A stretch of DNA of 64,000 nucleotides from CAAGNP01 sp964611185 (GCA_964611185.1 CAZSXE010000007.1:1-64000), one strand, 5' to 3'; shown: positions 42,540 through 52,148, numbered from the stretch's first letter. A program made the numbers and translations. The notes: generated by a model from the sequence alone, not told the origin.

Positions 42540-43238
42540 TTATTTCAATTCAAATCTCACAATTACAGATGATTCGAGGGTAATCTCTTCAAATGCAATG
42601 TCAGGGGCACTGTACCCTTGTGAACTATCGCTTACCATCATGGCTTTTGATGACAAAGCATAGTTTCTCGTGCCGTAATTTTGCTCAGAGATAAAGATAG
42701 CTTTTCCTATATTTTGATCGATGGCCTCTGTGAGAAGTATCGCTTTTTCTTTTGCATTTTTTACTGCTTGAACACGAACATCGTTTTTATACTCCTCAAT
42801 TTTACTGTTCTCCGCTCTGTTTATGGATGTTCTCGAAATACCGATAGACTGGAGCATTACAATGACCTCTCCCGCTTTTGCAGCATCTCGAGTCAGGAGC
42901 TGATACTCTTTCATCAGTTTAGGGTTATTCCCCTTAAGGAAATAGTATTTGAAATTACTTGCCAAATCTTTTATCACCAAATCCTTTTTGGTGTCTATTC
43001 CCATTTTCGACAATCCTTCTATCATATTTTTCTCAATATCGATAATAGATTTGTTCTTGTAATCGTTTTCATTGATTTCAATATCAAGAAATATCCTGTC
43101 TGGTGCTATTTTCTTTTCGGCATTGCCCGTAACTTCAATATAGGGAGTGGTGATATTTTGCTGTCCCGAGACTTTATGAGGCACTGCTGCGAATAATGTT
43201 ATCGAGAGTGCTGCGATAAATAATGATGTTCTGTTCAT
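42540..43238 (-). CDS. Periplasmic SIMPL-domain (DUF541) protein
   Basis: A 232-residue protein with a signal peptide (LSITLFAAVPHKVSG) and one SIMPL domain: YIEVTGNAEKKIAPDRIFLD at the start, an EEY-type central region and IAFEEITLESSVIVRFELK at the end. SIMPL proteins form ring-like oligomers in the periplasm or outer membrane; their role is poorly known. It follows glycerate kinase by 26 bases on the same strand. Confidence 0.88.
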   Translation of the reverse strand: MNRTSLFIAALSITLFAAVPHKVSGQQNITTPYIEVTGNAEKKIAPDRIFLDIEINENDYKNKSIIDIEKNMIEGLSKMGIDTKKDLVIKDLASNFKYYFLKGNNPKLMKEYQLLTRDAAKAGEVIVMLQSIGISRTSINRAENSKIEEYKNDVRVQAVKNAKEKAILLTEAIDQNIGKAIFISEQNYGTRNYALSSKAMMVSDSSQGYSAPDIAFEEITLESSVIVRFELK

Positions 43239-43264
43239 AATCGTATGTTATTGTAAATTATCTT

Positions 43265-44368
43265 TTATAACGGAAGGGTGCAAAATAAATGCCACAGGAG
43301 CTCTTCTGCATTTTGCATACTTTTATTACTATCGGGTTCGATACGGGATAATGCGAAGACCTCTTCAAAACCGGCCTTTTGGTATTCCTTCGGAGATATT
43401 TCGTTTTGGCCGCACACTGCAATCAATGGCTTGCCATATTCTCTGCAAAGCTGAGAGATCCCCCACGGCAGCTTCCCTGAAAGAGATTGGTGGTCAAATT
43501 TCCCCTCTCCGGTGATTACCAAGTCCGCTACCGCAATGTGCTCTCTAAGATGAACCATTTCTGCAAACACTCTCCATCCTTCGCATAGTTTCGCCCCGAG
43601 AACACTCTGAAATGCAAAACCCACACCTCCTGCCGCTCCACCTCCGGGGCGAGCTGCTTCACTTTCCCATTGCCCTCGGGCAACACTACGAGCCCATTTT
43701 TTCATTCGCTCTTCGAGCAATTCGAGACTGTTCTTCAAAATTTCCGGTGCAATATCGGGAGGGAATTTCTGCGGTGCATAGATGTATGTAGCCCCTTCAG
43801 GGCCAATAAGCGGATTGCGAACATCGCAAGCCACTTCAAAAGAAATTCTACTCGTATCAATAGATTCCATCGCCTGAAGCATCCCCTCTCCTCCGTCGTT
43901 GGTGGCACTTCCGCCAATAGCTGTGATAACTTTTTTTACGCCGCAGTTTTGAATTGCGAAGCGTATAACCTCCCCCAATCCTCGTGTAGTAAAAGAGATG
44001 GGGTCTCTTTCTGATGGAGAAATCAGAGAAAGTCCGCAAACTTTTGCCATTTCTATGAAAGCAGTGGGGGTTTCTTTGTTGAAAATAATAAATGGAACTT
44101 CTATTTTTCCTCCTTTCAGAGATGTGGCGGGCGCAACCATCTCTTTTACAGGCAGTTTCATATTGCGCAGGGCGCACAAGACCACATCCAAACTTCCCTC
44201 TCCTCCGTCCGCCATGGGGTGGAGTATGATTTTAGGAATTTTTTCTCCGACTGAGAGGCTCCTTTCAACGATACCTCTCGATATGGCTTCGGCGGCCTTA
44301 TCGGCAGAGAGACTCCCTTTGAATTTATCTATTGCAATTACAATTGTTTTTTGGCCTTTAGCTTCCAT
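43265..44368 (-). CDS. glxK: Glycerate kinase (type I, GlxK/GarK family)
   Basis: The enzyme phosphorylates glycerate with ATP, feeding it into lower glycolysis. The 367-residue protein has the family motifs IAIDKFKGSLSADKAAEAIS, PMADGGEGSLDV, GGSATNDGGEGMLQAM and TGEGKFDHQSLSGKLPWG. The start is the ATG at 44366-44368; the first nine codons appear again after the N-run at 44497-44523 because the contig ends overlap. Upstream lies a duplicated 28-base sequence that carries promoters for the opposite strand. Confidence 0.94.
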   Translation of the reverse strand: MEAKGQKTIVIAIDKFKGSLSADKAAEAISRGIVERSLSVGEKIPKIILHPMADGGEGSLDVVLCALRNMKLPVKEMVAPATSLKGGKIEVPFIIFNKETPTAFIEMAKVCGLSLISPSERDPISFTTRGLGEVIRFAIQNCGVKKVITAIGGSATNDGGEGMLQAMESIDTSRISFEVACDVRNPLIGPEGATYIYAPQKFPPDIAPEILKNSLELLEERMKKWARSVARGQWESEAARPGGGAAGGVGFAFQSVLGAKLCEGWRVFAEMVHLREHIAVADLVITGEGKFDHQSLSGKLPWGISQLCREYGKPLIAVCGQNEISPKEYQKAGFEEVFALSRIEPDSNKSMQNAEELLWHLFCTLPL

Positions 44369-44396
44369 TTTTATAAATTTGCAATCTTGTAACAGA

Positions 44397-44496
44397 NNNN
44401 NNNNNNNNNNNNNNNNNNNNNNNNNNNNNNNNNNNNNNNNNNNNNNNNNNNNNNNNNNNNNNNNNNNNNNNNNNNNNNNNNNNNNNNNNNNNNNNN
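44397..44496. other. 100-base N run, scaffolding join
   Basis: The 55 bases before the run (44342-44396) are identical to the 55 after it (44497-44551). This is what a short-read assembler leaves when two contigs share a k-mer-sized overlap and are joined with a fixed 100-base gap. The true sequence is probably continuous, perhaps with extra copies of the 28-base repeat. Confidence 0.9.
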
Positions 44497-44504
44497 AATT
44501 GTTT

Positions 44505-44564
44505 TTTGGCCTTTAGCTTCCATTTTTATAAATTTGCAATCTTGTAACAGATTTTATAAATTTG
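44505..44564 (+). promoter_or_regulatory. Two tandem promoters upstream of the S46 peptidase gene
   Basis: Promoter 1 is TTTG (44505-44508) with TAAATTTG (44529-44536), spacer 20. Promoter 2 is TTTG (44533-44536) with TAAATTTG (44557-44564), spacer 20. The second arises from the 28-base duplication, in which the -7 box of one copy supplies the -33 of the next. The leader to the ATG at 44605 is about 35 bases. Confidence 0.65.
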
Positions 44565-44579
44565 CAATCTTGTAACAGA
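44524..44579. repeat. 28-base tandem duplication carrying promoter elements
   Basis: Two exact 28-base copies, 44524-44551 and 44552-44579, adjoin head to tail; the first copy also occurs before the N run because of the contig overlap. Each copy contains TAAATTTG. The copy number is uncertain because the assembly breaks here. Confidence 0.9.
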
Positions 44580-44604
44580 ACAAAATTAATTAAAATATAT
44601 ATTT

Positions 44605-46767
44605 ATGAGAAAGTTTTCCTTATTGATTATTTCTTTTTTCATTTTCACTTTACTGCCCGTCAGAGGCGATGAGGGGATGTGGCTTTTACCGCTGCTCGAA
44701 AAAATGAACGGAAAAAAAATGGCAGAAATGGGTTTTACCCTCTCTGCAGACGATATTTATTCTATTAATCACTCATCTTTGAAGGATGCTATCGTCCATT
44801 TCGGCGGTGGCTGTACGGGTGAAATAGTTTCAAAGAACGGACTATTGTTTACAAATCACCATTGCGGTTACGGAAGCATTCAGAAACTCAGCAGCGTGGA
44901 ACATAACTACTTGAAAGATGGATATTGGGCTATGAACCTTAAAGAAGAGCTCCCTGCCGCAGGACTTACCGTCACTTTTTTGGAAAGTTTTACCGATGTG
45001 ACCAAAGATGTGGAAAAGGCGTTGAAAAAGGTTAAAAATCCGGAGAAAGCAGATTCTGTGAAAAATGCTTTCTGTGATGAGCTTGTTAAAAATGCCGTGG
45101 GAGATGATAAATATCTCAGAGGAGAGGTGGAGTCTTTTTATGGTGGAAATTCATATTATTTAATAATATATAAGACTTTTAAGGACATCCGTTTTGTGGG
45201 AGCTCCCCCCTCTTCTATAGGAAAATTCGGAGCCGATACCGACAACTGGATGTGGCCCCGTCATACGGGAGATTTCTCTGTTTTCAGAGTTTATGCCGAT
45301 AAAAACAACAATCCCGCTTCTTATTCTGAAGATAACATCCCCTACACTCCCAAGCAGTTTTTAAAGATCTCTCTGAGAGGTATTCAAAAGGATGAGCCCG
45401 CTATGATAATGGGTTATCCCGGCTCTACCAACAGATTTATGACCCGTTCTGAGCTTGTGGAGACTCGTGATATTTCCAATGCTATCAGAATCTATGTTCG
45501 CGGAGTGCGTCAGGATATTTTGATGGCAGATATGGAAGCCGACCCCAAAGTTATGATTCAGTATGCTTCCAAATATTCAGGATCATCCAATGGATGGAAA
45601 AAATGGATAGGTATGAATGAGACTTTTGCCAAACTCGGCGTGGAACAAAGGCGTGCTGACGAAGAGGCGCGTTTTACAGAGTGGGTAAACAAGGGAGGTA
45701 AAAAGAGGATTGAAAAATATGGTTCTGCCCTTGAAAAAATAGACAATGCCGTGGGTAACAGAAAGGATGCTTTATATAATTATATTTACCTTTATGAAAG
45801 CATTTTCAGAATAGAATTAAGTGGTATTGCTTCTCTTGTTCCTTATATAGAAAAATCAATGGATGTTTCAGACTCGATAAAGAATAAAGAGAATCGCGAC
45901 CTCGTGGAGAGAAATATTGTTCGTCTGTATAAGGATTATTCCCCAGCAACAGACAGAAAAGTGGCTAAAGCAATGATCAAATTATATAAGGAGCATGTAG
46001 ATGCGGCATATCTCCCCTCTTTCTATCAAACTATTGAGAGCGAATTCGGGGGGAACATTGACAGATATGTAGATTTTGTCTTTGACAATTCGGCATTTAT
46101 CTCTGAAGAACGCCTCAGAGAGGCAATAGCTTCTCAGGGGAATGAAGGGGCAAAACCTCTGAACGAAGATCCTGCTTATAAAATTTTTATGGATGCAAGT
46201 AATATTATTAACGCCTTTACCCCTGTACTTATGGCAGAAAACGGATCATTTACAGAGGGTAAAAAGGAATATATTGCGGGTACGCTTGAGATGAGAAAAG
46301 GGGAGGCTATCTATCCTGATGCCAATTCCACAATGAGACTTACCTACGGTTCGGTACTTCCATATTCTCCTCGCGATGCCGTGTTCTACGATTATCAGAC
46401 TACTCTTGACGGGGTTATGGAGAAAGAAGATCCCTCTAACTGGGAATTTGTAGTTCCTGCTAAACTTAAAGAGCTTTGGAAAAATCACGATTTCGGAGAG
46501 TATGCCTTGGCAAACGGAAAAATGCCTGTCGCATTTTTGACTAACAATGATATTACAGGGGGAAACTCCGGCTCTCCCGTTTTGAATGGTCGCGGCGAGC
46601 TTATCGGGCTCGCTTTTGATGGCAATTGGGAGTCTATGAGCAGTGATATTATTTTCGAGCCTCAGCTTCAGAGATGTATTAATGTGGATGTGAGATATGT
46701 ATTGTTCATTATTGATAAGTTCGGCGGAGCTGGCTATCTGCTTAATGAAATGGATATAGTTAAATAG
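44605..46767 (+). CDS. dpp7: S46-family dipeptidyl-peptidase, DPP7 type
   Basis: A 720-residue periplasmic exopeptidase that removes dipeptides from the N-terminus of oligopeptides. The signal peptide precedes DEGMWLLPLLEKMN, a family hallmark. Catalytic residues are His in LFTNHHCGYG (81-90), Asp in the DTDNWMWPRHTGDF region, and Ser655 in GGNSGSP. Residue 673 is Gly (AFDGN), the specificity position that is Gly in DPP7 (hydrophobic P1) and Arg in DPP11 (acidic P1), so DPP7-like preference is expected. Two duplicated promoters lie upstream and mrp follows. Confidence 0.93.
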   Translation: MRKFSLLIISFFIFTLLPVRGDEGMWLLPLLEKMNGKKMAEMGFTLSADDIYSINHSSLKDAIVHFGGGCTGEIVSKNGLLFTNHHCGYGSIQKLSSVEHNYLKDGYWAMNLKEELPAAGLTVTFLESFTDVTKDVEKALKKVKNPEKADSVKNAFCDELVKNAVGDDKYLRGEVESFYGGNSYYLIIYKTFKDIRFVGAPPSSIGKFGADTDNWMWPRHTGDFSVFRVYADKNNNPASYSEDNIPYTPKQFLKISLRGIQKDEPAMIMGYPGSTNRFMTRSELVETRDISNAIRIYVRGVRQDILMADMEADPKVMIQYASKYSGSSNGWKKWIGMNETFAKLGVEQRRADEEARFTEWVNKGGKKRIEKYGSALEKIDNAVGNRKDALYNYIYLYESIFRIELSGIASLVPYIEKSMDVSDSIKNKENRDLVERNIVRLYKDYSPATDRKVAKAMIKLYKEHVDAAYLPSFYQTIESEFGGNIDRYVDFVFDNSAFISEERLREAIASQGNEGAKPLNEDPAYKIFMDASNIINAFTPVLMAENGSFTEGKKEYIAGTLEMRKGEAIYPDANSTMRLTYGSVLPYSPRDAVFYDYQTTLDGVMEKEDPSNWEFVVPAKLKELWKNHDFGEYALANGKMPVAFLTNNDITGGNSGSPVLNGRGELIGLAFDGNWESMSSDIIFEPQLQRCINVDVRYVLFIIDKFGGAGYLLNEMDIVK

Positions 46768-46774
46768 TATAATT

Positions 46775-47812
46775 ATGGATATTAAAAATATAGAAACGCT
46801 CCTTTCGGGGATAATTCACCCTGCATACGAAAAAGATATTGTCTCTTTAGGAATAGTGGAAGATGTCAGGGTGGAGGAGGGTCGCATAAGGTTTCGTCTT
46901 GTAACTCCTGTGCCGGATCCTCTCATCGCTTCGATAAAAAAGCAGTGCGAAGAGGTGCTGACTGCTGCATATCCGGAGGCGAAACTCTCTATTATTGAAC
47001 TTGTTCGAGAGAAAAAAACTCCTAAAAAGCTCGAACTCGGACAGGAGCAGCTGGAGCATGTCGGGAAAATTATTGCGGTAGCTTCGGGAAAAGGGGGGGT
47101 AGGTAAATCTACCGTGGCGGTCAATCTTGCCATTGCGCTTGCGCGGCAGGGATACCGTGTGGGACTTGCAGATGCCGATGTCTATGGTCCGTCTGTTCCT
47201 AAAATGACCGGAACTGAAGGGACGCAGCCTGATGTGGAGCCGGGAAGTGAGGAAACAGGAGGAATAGATCTTATCCTTCCTGTGGAGAAATATGGGGTTA
47301 AGTGGATGTCTATCGGCTATTTTGCTGCGCCGGAGCAGGCTCTGATATGGAGAGGGCCCATGGCTTGTAATGCACTTAAACAGATAGTTATGCAGGTGAA
47401 ATGGGGTGAGCTTGATTATCTGCTTATCGACCTACCTCCGGGGACAGGGGATATTCACATCTCTTTAGTGCACGATATTCCCCTTTTCGGAGCAATAATA
47501 GTAAGTACTCCCCAAGATGTCGCTCTTGCCGATGTTCTGAAGGGTGTAAATATGTTTAGAAACAAAGATATTAATGTTCCTATTCTCGGTCTTGTGGAGA
47601 ATATGTCGTGGTTTACCCCCGCTGAGCTGCCAGATAACAAATATTATATTTTCGGCAAGGAAGGTGGACTGAAAATGGCTGAAAAGCTCAATATCAAGTT
47701 ATTGGCTCAGATTCCCATTTGTATGTCCATCAGAGAGGGGGGGGACAAAGGGCGTCCTTCTACAGAATCGGAGTGGGATATCTTGGCAGACAAGATATCA
47801 AATACGGAATAG
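46775..47812 (+). CDS. mrp: Mrp/ApbC-type iron-sulfur cluster carrier ATPase
   Basis: The 345-residue protein has an N-terminal MIP18/DUF59 domain (about residues 1-85) and a P-loop ATPase with the deviant Walker A ASGKGGVGKST, the DADVYGPSVPKM motif and LLIDLPPGTGDIHISL. It binds and transfers Fe-S clusters to target enzymes. The CxxC motif of the E. coli protein is replaced by MSWFTPAELPDNKYYIFG, as in other Bacteroidetes. The stop is at 47810-47812, just before the second contig join. Confidence 0.94.
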   Translation: MDIKNIETLLSGIIHPAYEKDIVSLGIVEDVRVEEGRIRFRLVTPVPDPLIASIKKQCEEVLTAAYPEAKLSIIELVREKKTPKKLELGQEQLEHVGKIIAVASGKGGVGKSTVAVNLAIALARQGYRVGLADADVYGPSVPKMTGTEGTQPDVEPGSEETGGIDLILPVEKYGVKWMSIGYFAAPEQALIWRGPMACNALKQIVMQVKWGELDYLLIDLPPGTGDIHISLVHDIPLFGAIIVSTPQDVALADVLKGVNMFRNKDINVPILGLVENMSWFTPAELPDNKYYIFGKEGGLKMAEKLNIKLLAQIPICMSIREGGDKGRPSTESEWDILADKISNTE

Positions 47813-47867
47813 ATGATTTTCAGCGTTTGATGGGGATGACTCCTACTCAACTTCTTAAAGAAAAATC

Positions 47868-47967
47868 NNNNNNNNNNNNNNNNNNNNNNNNNNNNNNNNN
47901 NNNNNNNNNNNNNNNNNNNNNNNNNNNNNNNNNNNNNNNNNNNNNNNNNNNNNNNNNNNNNNNNNNN
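47868..47967. other. 100-base N run, scaffolding join
   Basis: The 55 bases before (47813-47867) and after (47968-48022) the run are identical, exactly as at the first run. Merging them would place the next gene about 190 bases after mrp. Across the merged join a frame reads MGMTPTQLLKEKSLTKG and stops, with no recognised meaning. Confidence 0.9.
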
Positions 47968-48054
47968 ATGATTTTCAGCGTTTGATGGGGATGACTCCTA
48001 CTCAACTTCTTAAAGAAAAATCGCTCACCAAGGGGTAGGAAACTTGCTGTTTTA

Positions 48055-51000
48055 ATGAAACTTAAATTTATTAAAAAGATGAGAAAATTATTTTTATTAC
48101 TGTTTTTGTTATTTTCGACATCACTTATTAACGGACAGAAAATATATAAATATGATAATTCTGAAGTTAAGCTCATCTTTTTTGATAAAAACATCTCTCA
48201 GTATGTTCCTCATCTGATAAATGAATATACTTTGGGTATGGCTCGACATAATCAATTGTGGAATATGCCCCCTTTTGATACATTGGGATTGTATAAACCT
48301 CAGCAGTCTTATATGTATCTCACCGACTGGAATGATGATGGCAACGGCGGAGTAAGTCCCATACCTAATAATCTGATAATGATAGGTATGGCCCCTCTTA
48401 ACAACACTTATGATATCTATCCCTCTGTGGAGAGATACCGTCATCTTTTCAGCCATGAGCTTACTCATGTCATGATGACGGACAAGTTTACCGATAAGGA
48501 TAACAGATGGAGAAGGTTTTTCGGTGCTAAGATTCCGACCGATTCAAACTCCCCTTTTACCGTTTTTTGGAGTTATTTTTCTACTCCGAGGTGGTATGCT
48601 CCAAGGTGGTATCAGGAAGGAATAGCCTGCTTTATGGAGACTTGGATGGATGGTGGCGTGGGGAGAGGATTGGGTACTTATGACGAGATGTACTTCAGGA
48701 CAGAGGTCAATAGCGATAAAGGGCTATATTCAGCTGTGGGGTTGGAGACCGAAGGGACTTCTGCCGATTTTCAAGTGGGGGCTACTTCGTATCTTTACGG
48801 AACTCGTTTTACGAACTACCTCGCTTACAGATATGGTACTGACTCGCTGGTCAGATATTATAATCGAACCTCTGACAGTAAAAGGTTTTTCGGAGCGCAG
48901 TTCAGGAATATTTACGGGAGGAGTGTCAATGCCCTTTGGGATGAATGGCGAGAGTTTGAAAAAGAGCATCAGAAAAAGAATTTGGATGCCATTACGGCAT
49001 ATCCCCTTACCGAGCTTACTCCTCTTTATAAAAAGGCTCTGGGCTCTGTCGGCAAGCCTATATACGATTCTCTGAAAGACAGACTTTATATGGCTGTTAA
49101 TTATAAAGGCAGATTTGCTCATGTCTCATATATTGATTTAAAAACCGGCAGGGAAAAAAGACTCAGGAATATTGATGGTCCGATGCTTTACAGAAGCACA
49201 TATATTGCTTTAGATAGAAAAAACAATCGCCTTTTATACACCATTCACAATTCCAATTTCAGAGGGATAGAGGTGATTGATGCCGATTCGGGGAAACATC
49301 TCAAGCGTATAGAACTTCAGAGAGTCTCCGAGTTAGTTTACGATAACAAACACGATGTCCTTTATGGAATAATGTCCAATGCCGGTGTTAACCATATAGT
49401 CCGATATGATAAAAACATCGAAAACAGAGAGATCCTTTGTTCTTTCAATTTCGGGCAGGTTATCTCCGATCTCGCTATTTCTGATGATTGTGAAAACTTG
49501 CTAACTGTGATGGCAAAGCCTGACGGAAACCAAACCATCATCCGTCTGAACATAAAAAATCTGGAGAACGCAGATTTCAAAAAAGAAGAGGTTATGGAAA
49601 TTGAGAATGTGAATCTCATAAATGTCACATACGCTCAGAACGACTCTTTGATTATATGTTCTTCCAATTATACAGGGGTTCAAAACCTCTGGTCCATTGA
49701 CCCCGAGAGCGGCGATATGCATCTTCTCACTAATGTAGAGACAGGTATTTTCGCACCTGTGCAATATACCTCCGACACCCTTATCGCACTCTCCTATCAG
49801 AGCGACGGCTTTATCCCTGTCAAGCTGAAGTATCAGAATGTTGATAATGCAAACAGCATTGAACTTTTAGGTCAAAAAGTATTTGATAAAAATCCCAATC
49901 TTGAACATATCTACGAACTTAGAGAGGAGCCGAAAGTGGAGTTTAAAGATGTTTATAATAATATTGAGAGTTACAACTCTTTTAAAGAGCTGCGGTTTGC
50001 AGGGGCTTTTCCCGAACTCACAGGGTACAAAGATCCTCTCGCATTTAACAATGTAATCCCCGTACTAAGTTATCGTTTTCTTTTTCAAGATCCTGTGGGG
50101 ATAAATTCTATTAAATTCGATATAGGCATCTCTCCATGGAGCAATAATCCGTGGAAAGAGAGGTTTCACGCCTCTCTCTCATGGAGGCTATGGAGCTGGG
50201 AGCTTAATGCTTCTTATAATAAAACCAATTTTTATGATCTGGTAGGTCCACTTAGAAGAAGTCGCGCCGGATACCATATAGGCCTCTCTTACAGCAGAAC
50301 TAACTCTTTATTCACCCCTTTTATTTGGGATTGGTCAGTGGGTGTCAACACTTACGGGATGATGGATGCTCTTCCTCTTTTTCAAGAGATAAAAAGCCCT
50401 GTGACACAGATGCAGACTGCTTCAGCCCAAATAGGTATCTCCAAGATGCGCACTTCGTTGGGGGGTGTGGTCCCTGAATCGGGGTACTCATTGCGCTTGA
50501 GCGCATATTCATATTTTGCAGCTCTTGATGGGAAATATAATGCATTTCCTTCTCTATTGCTGCAAGCGGACAAAGGATTCTTATTGCCCGTAGGGAGAAA
50601 TAATGCACTTTGGATTCGTTCGGCCCTCGGCCAATCTTTCGGCTCCTCTTCTTCCCCTTTCGGCAATGATTATTTCGGCGGATTCAGGAATAATTATGTG
50701 GACAACGAGAGTGTTCTGCGTTATAGGGAGGTTAATGCTATGCCGGGGGCGAAGATAGATCAGATTCCATCGCATTGCTTTGCCAAATTCACCGCAGAGG
50801 TAGCTTTTACCCCTATCAGATTTAAAAACATAGGAGCACCGGGGTTCTACCCTACGCACGCCTTGTTTACTGTTTTCTCTTCAGATTTGATAGCTAATCC
50901 ATGGGGATCTGAGAGTTTTAAAAATTACACAAATGTGGGGGCTCAGTTTAATATTGAGGTAGTACTCTTTAGCTATCTGAAGACCACTTGGTCGGTCGGT

Positions 51001-51069
51001 TATGCCCACATATTCGGCCCATCCGGAATGAACAGCGGGGAGTGGATGGTATCGCTTAAAATATTATAG
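48055..51069 (+). CDS. Gluzincin-like metallopeptidase with beta-propeller and outer-membrane barrel
   Basis: A 1004-residue exported protein (signal LFLLLFLLFSTSLING; an internal ATG at 48079 would also serve). The N-terminal third has the zinc motif HELTH (His134, Glu135, His138) and, 50 residues later, WYQEGIA with Glu188, the third gluzincin ligand. The middle (about 320-640) has repeated YIDLKTGREKRL-type blades as in TolB propellers. The last 330 residues are amphipathic strands (NSIKFDIGISPWSNNPW, FGNDYFGGFRNN) and end VSLKIL, typical of outer-membrane barrels. Such fusions are usually labelled TolB-like; the peptidase part is rarely noted. Function unknown. Confidence 0.85.
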   Translation: MKLKFIKKMRKLFLLLFLLFSTSLINGQKIYKYDNSEVKLIFFDKNISQYVPHLINEYTLGMARHNQLWNMPPFDTLGLYKPQQSYMYLTDWNDDGNGGVSPIPNNLIMIGMAPLNNTYDIYPSVERYRHLFSHELTHVMMTDKFTDKDNRWRRFFGAKIPTDSNSPFTVFWSYFSTPRWYAPRWYQEGIACFMETWMDGGVGRGLGTYDEMYFRTEVNSDKGLYSAVGLETEGTSADFQVGATSYLYGTRFTNYLAYRYGTDSLVRYYNRTSDSKRFFGAQFRNIYGRSVNALWDEWREFEKEHQKKNLDAITAYPLTELTPLYKKALGSVGKPIYDSLKDRLYMAVNYKGRFAHVSYIDLKTGREKRLRNIDGPMLYRSTYIALDRKNNRLLYTIHNSNFRGIEVIDADSGKHLKRIELQRVSELVYDNKHDVLYGIMSNAGVNHIVRYDKNIENREILCSFNFGQVISDLAISDDCENLLTVMAKPDGNQTIIRLNIKNLENADFKKEEVMEIENVNLINVTYAQNDSLIICSSNYTGVQNLWSIDPESGDMHLLTNVETGIFAPVQYTSDTLIALSYQSDGFIPVKLKYQNVDNANSIELLGQKVFDKNPNLEHIYELREEPKVEFKDVYNNIESYNSFKELRFAGAFPELTGYKDPLAFNNVIPVLSYRFLFQDPVGINSIKFDIGISPWSNNPWKERFHASLSWRLWSWELNASYNKTNFYDLVGPLRRSRAGYHIGLSYSRTNSLFTPFIWDWSVGVNTYGMMDALPLFQEIKSPVTQMQTASAQIGISKMRTSLGGVVPESGYSLRLSAYSYFAALDGKYNAFPSLLLQADKGFLLPVGRNNALWIRSALGQSFGSSSSPFGNDYFGGFRNNYVDNESVLRYREVNAMPGAKIDQIPSHCFAKFTAEVAFTPIRFKNIGAPGFYPTHALFTVFSSDLIANPWGSESFKNYTNVGAQFNIEVVLFSYLKTTWSVGYAHIFGPSGMNSGEWMVSLKIL

Positions 51070-51089
51070 ACTCTGAATCCAGCCCTATC

Positions 51090-52052
51090 TTAAAACGCAA
51101 TATTAAGGAAAGATATATTCATTAAGGAATTGGATACATTGTTGTTAATGGAAAGACTACCTGTATTCATACTTTTCAAAACTTCTAAATCCCTTACATT
51201 CAGCTGATTCTCGTTATTGTTAAGTTTCAAAGCATCATCGCCGGAATATCTGGCAATAAGACCATTAAGAGCGGGGTTGTTTCCGGCTAAACCAGCTAAA
51301 GCGCTTTGATTAATTATAGAACCAATAATTATTGTTTGATTTAAACTTTCATTTACATTTTTTATCATTTCCAATTTTTCTTCATTTGATAGCTGCTGCT
51401 TCTGCTCTTCCCAGTATTTCAATGCCTCCCCGTCATTATTAAAAGCAGCCTCTACTGCACTGTAATCGGCCCATTGATCTCTGGTAAAAGCTAAATATTT
51501 ATGATTATCCAGTCCATTCTTTTTTAAAAAGGCATCAGCGGATTCGACATATAATTTTGCTGCCTCTACGCTTTTTCCTATAAGCATATATGAGAGAAGG
51601 GCATTGTTCGTGAGTTCTTCTATGTCAGCAGATTTATTACCGTCGAGTATAAGAGTTATGGCTTGGAGGGCATCGCCGGTGTTAGTGGCTGCCTTTTCTG
51701 AAAAAGCGGCTAATTCTTCCATTTTGGCTTTAGCCTCTTTCATCTGTTCTATATTGGCGCAAGCCTCTACGGACATCTGAGCATTAGCTTTAAACTCCTC
51801 AACGCGGGAATTAACCAACATAAGCGAAGCGAGGGTCTGATCGCGGAACTGTTCATCTGTTTGTAATTTTTTAGAAAGGAGCTTCATATTCTCGCTTACC
51901 ACTTCCTTTTTGTGTCTGTTCATCTTTCCTATATCTCCGGAGAGAGAATCTACATCCTTTTCGGGAAAGCCTAAAAAGGATCCTGCTACATAACCCAAGC
52001 CCAATAAAACGATTGAACTTAAAATGACAATACCATTGCGTTTCATAATCAT
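51090..52052 (-). CDS. Membrane-anchored coiled-coil protein of unknown function
   Basis: A 320-residue protein with an N-terminal membrane segment (GIVILSSIVLLGLGYVAGSF) followed by a mostly helical, charged body. An Asn-rich region near residues 255-310 (AGNNPALNGLIARY, LKLNNNENQLNVRD) comes before a hydrophobic C-terminus, MNISFLNIAF. ATG codons at 52052 and 52046 are both possible. I do not recognise the family. It is divergent from ychF and convergent with the metallopeptidase gene. Confidence 0.75.
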   Translation of the reverse strand: MIMKRNGIVILSSIVLLGLGYVAGSFLGFPEKDVDSLSGDIGKMNRHKKEVVSENMKLLSKKLQTDEQFRDQTLASLMLVNSRVEEFKANAQMSVEACANIEQMKEAKAKMEELAAFSEKAATNTGDALQAITLILDGNKSADIEELTNNALLSYMLIGKSVEAAKLYVESADAFLKKNGLDNHKYLAFTRDQWADYSAVEAAFNNDGEALKYWEEQKQQLSNEEKLEMIKNVNESLNQTIIIGSIINQSALAGLAGNNPALNGLIARYSGDDALKLNNNENQLNVRDLEVLKSMNTGSLSINNNVSNSLMNISFLNIAF

Positions 52053-52085
52053 AAATTTAAAAATTAATAATCATATTTCTTGATG

Positions 52086-52093
52086 CAAATATA
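52086..52093 (-). promoter_or_regulatory. -7 box for the coiled-coil protein gene
   Basis: TATATTTG on the minus strand, about 34 bases before the start. A TTTG lies 16 bases upstream, shorter than the usual spacing. Confidence 0.5.
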
Positions 52094-52148
52094 ATGTTTG
52101 ATTTTTTCACAAATGCGACAAATATGTAAATATCTGCGACAATGATGT

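Noticed and set aside
47813..48037. Short frame reading DDFQRLMGMTPTQLLKEKS after mrp, resembling the tail of an AraC-type regulator
   Set aside because: It overlaps the end of mrp in another frame, crosses the contig join and has no upstream helix-turn-helix part. It is too short to call a remnant.
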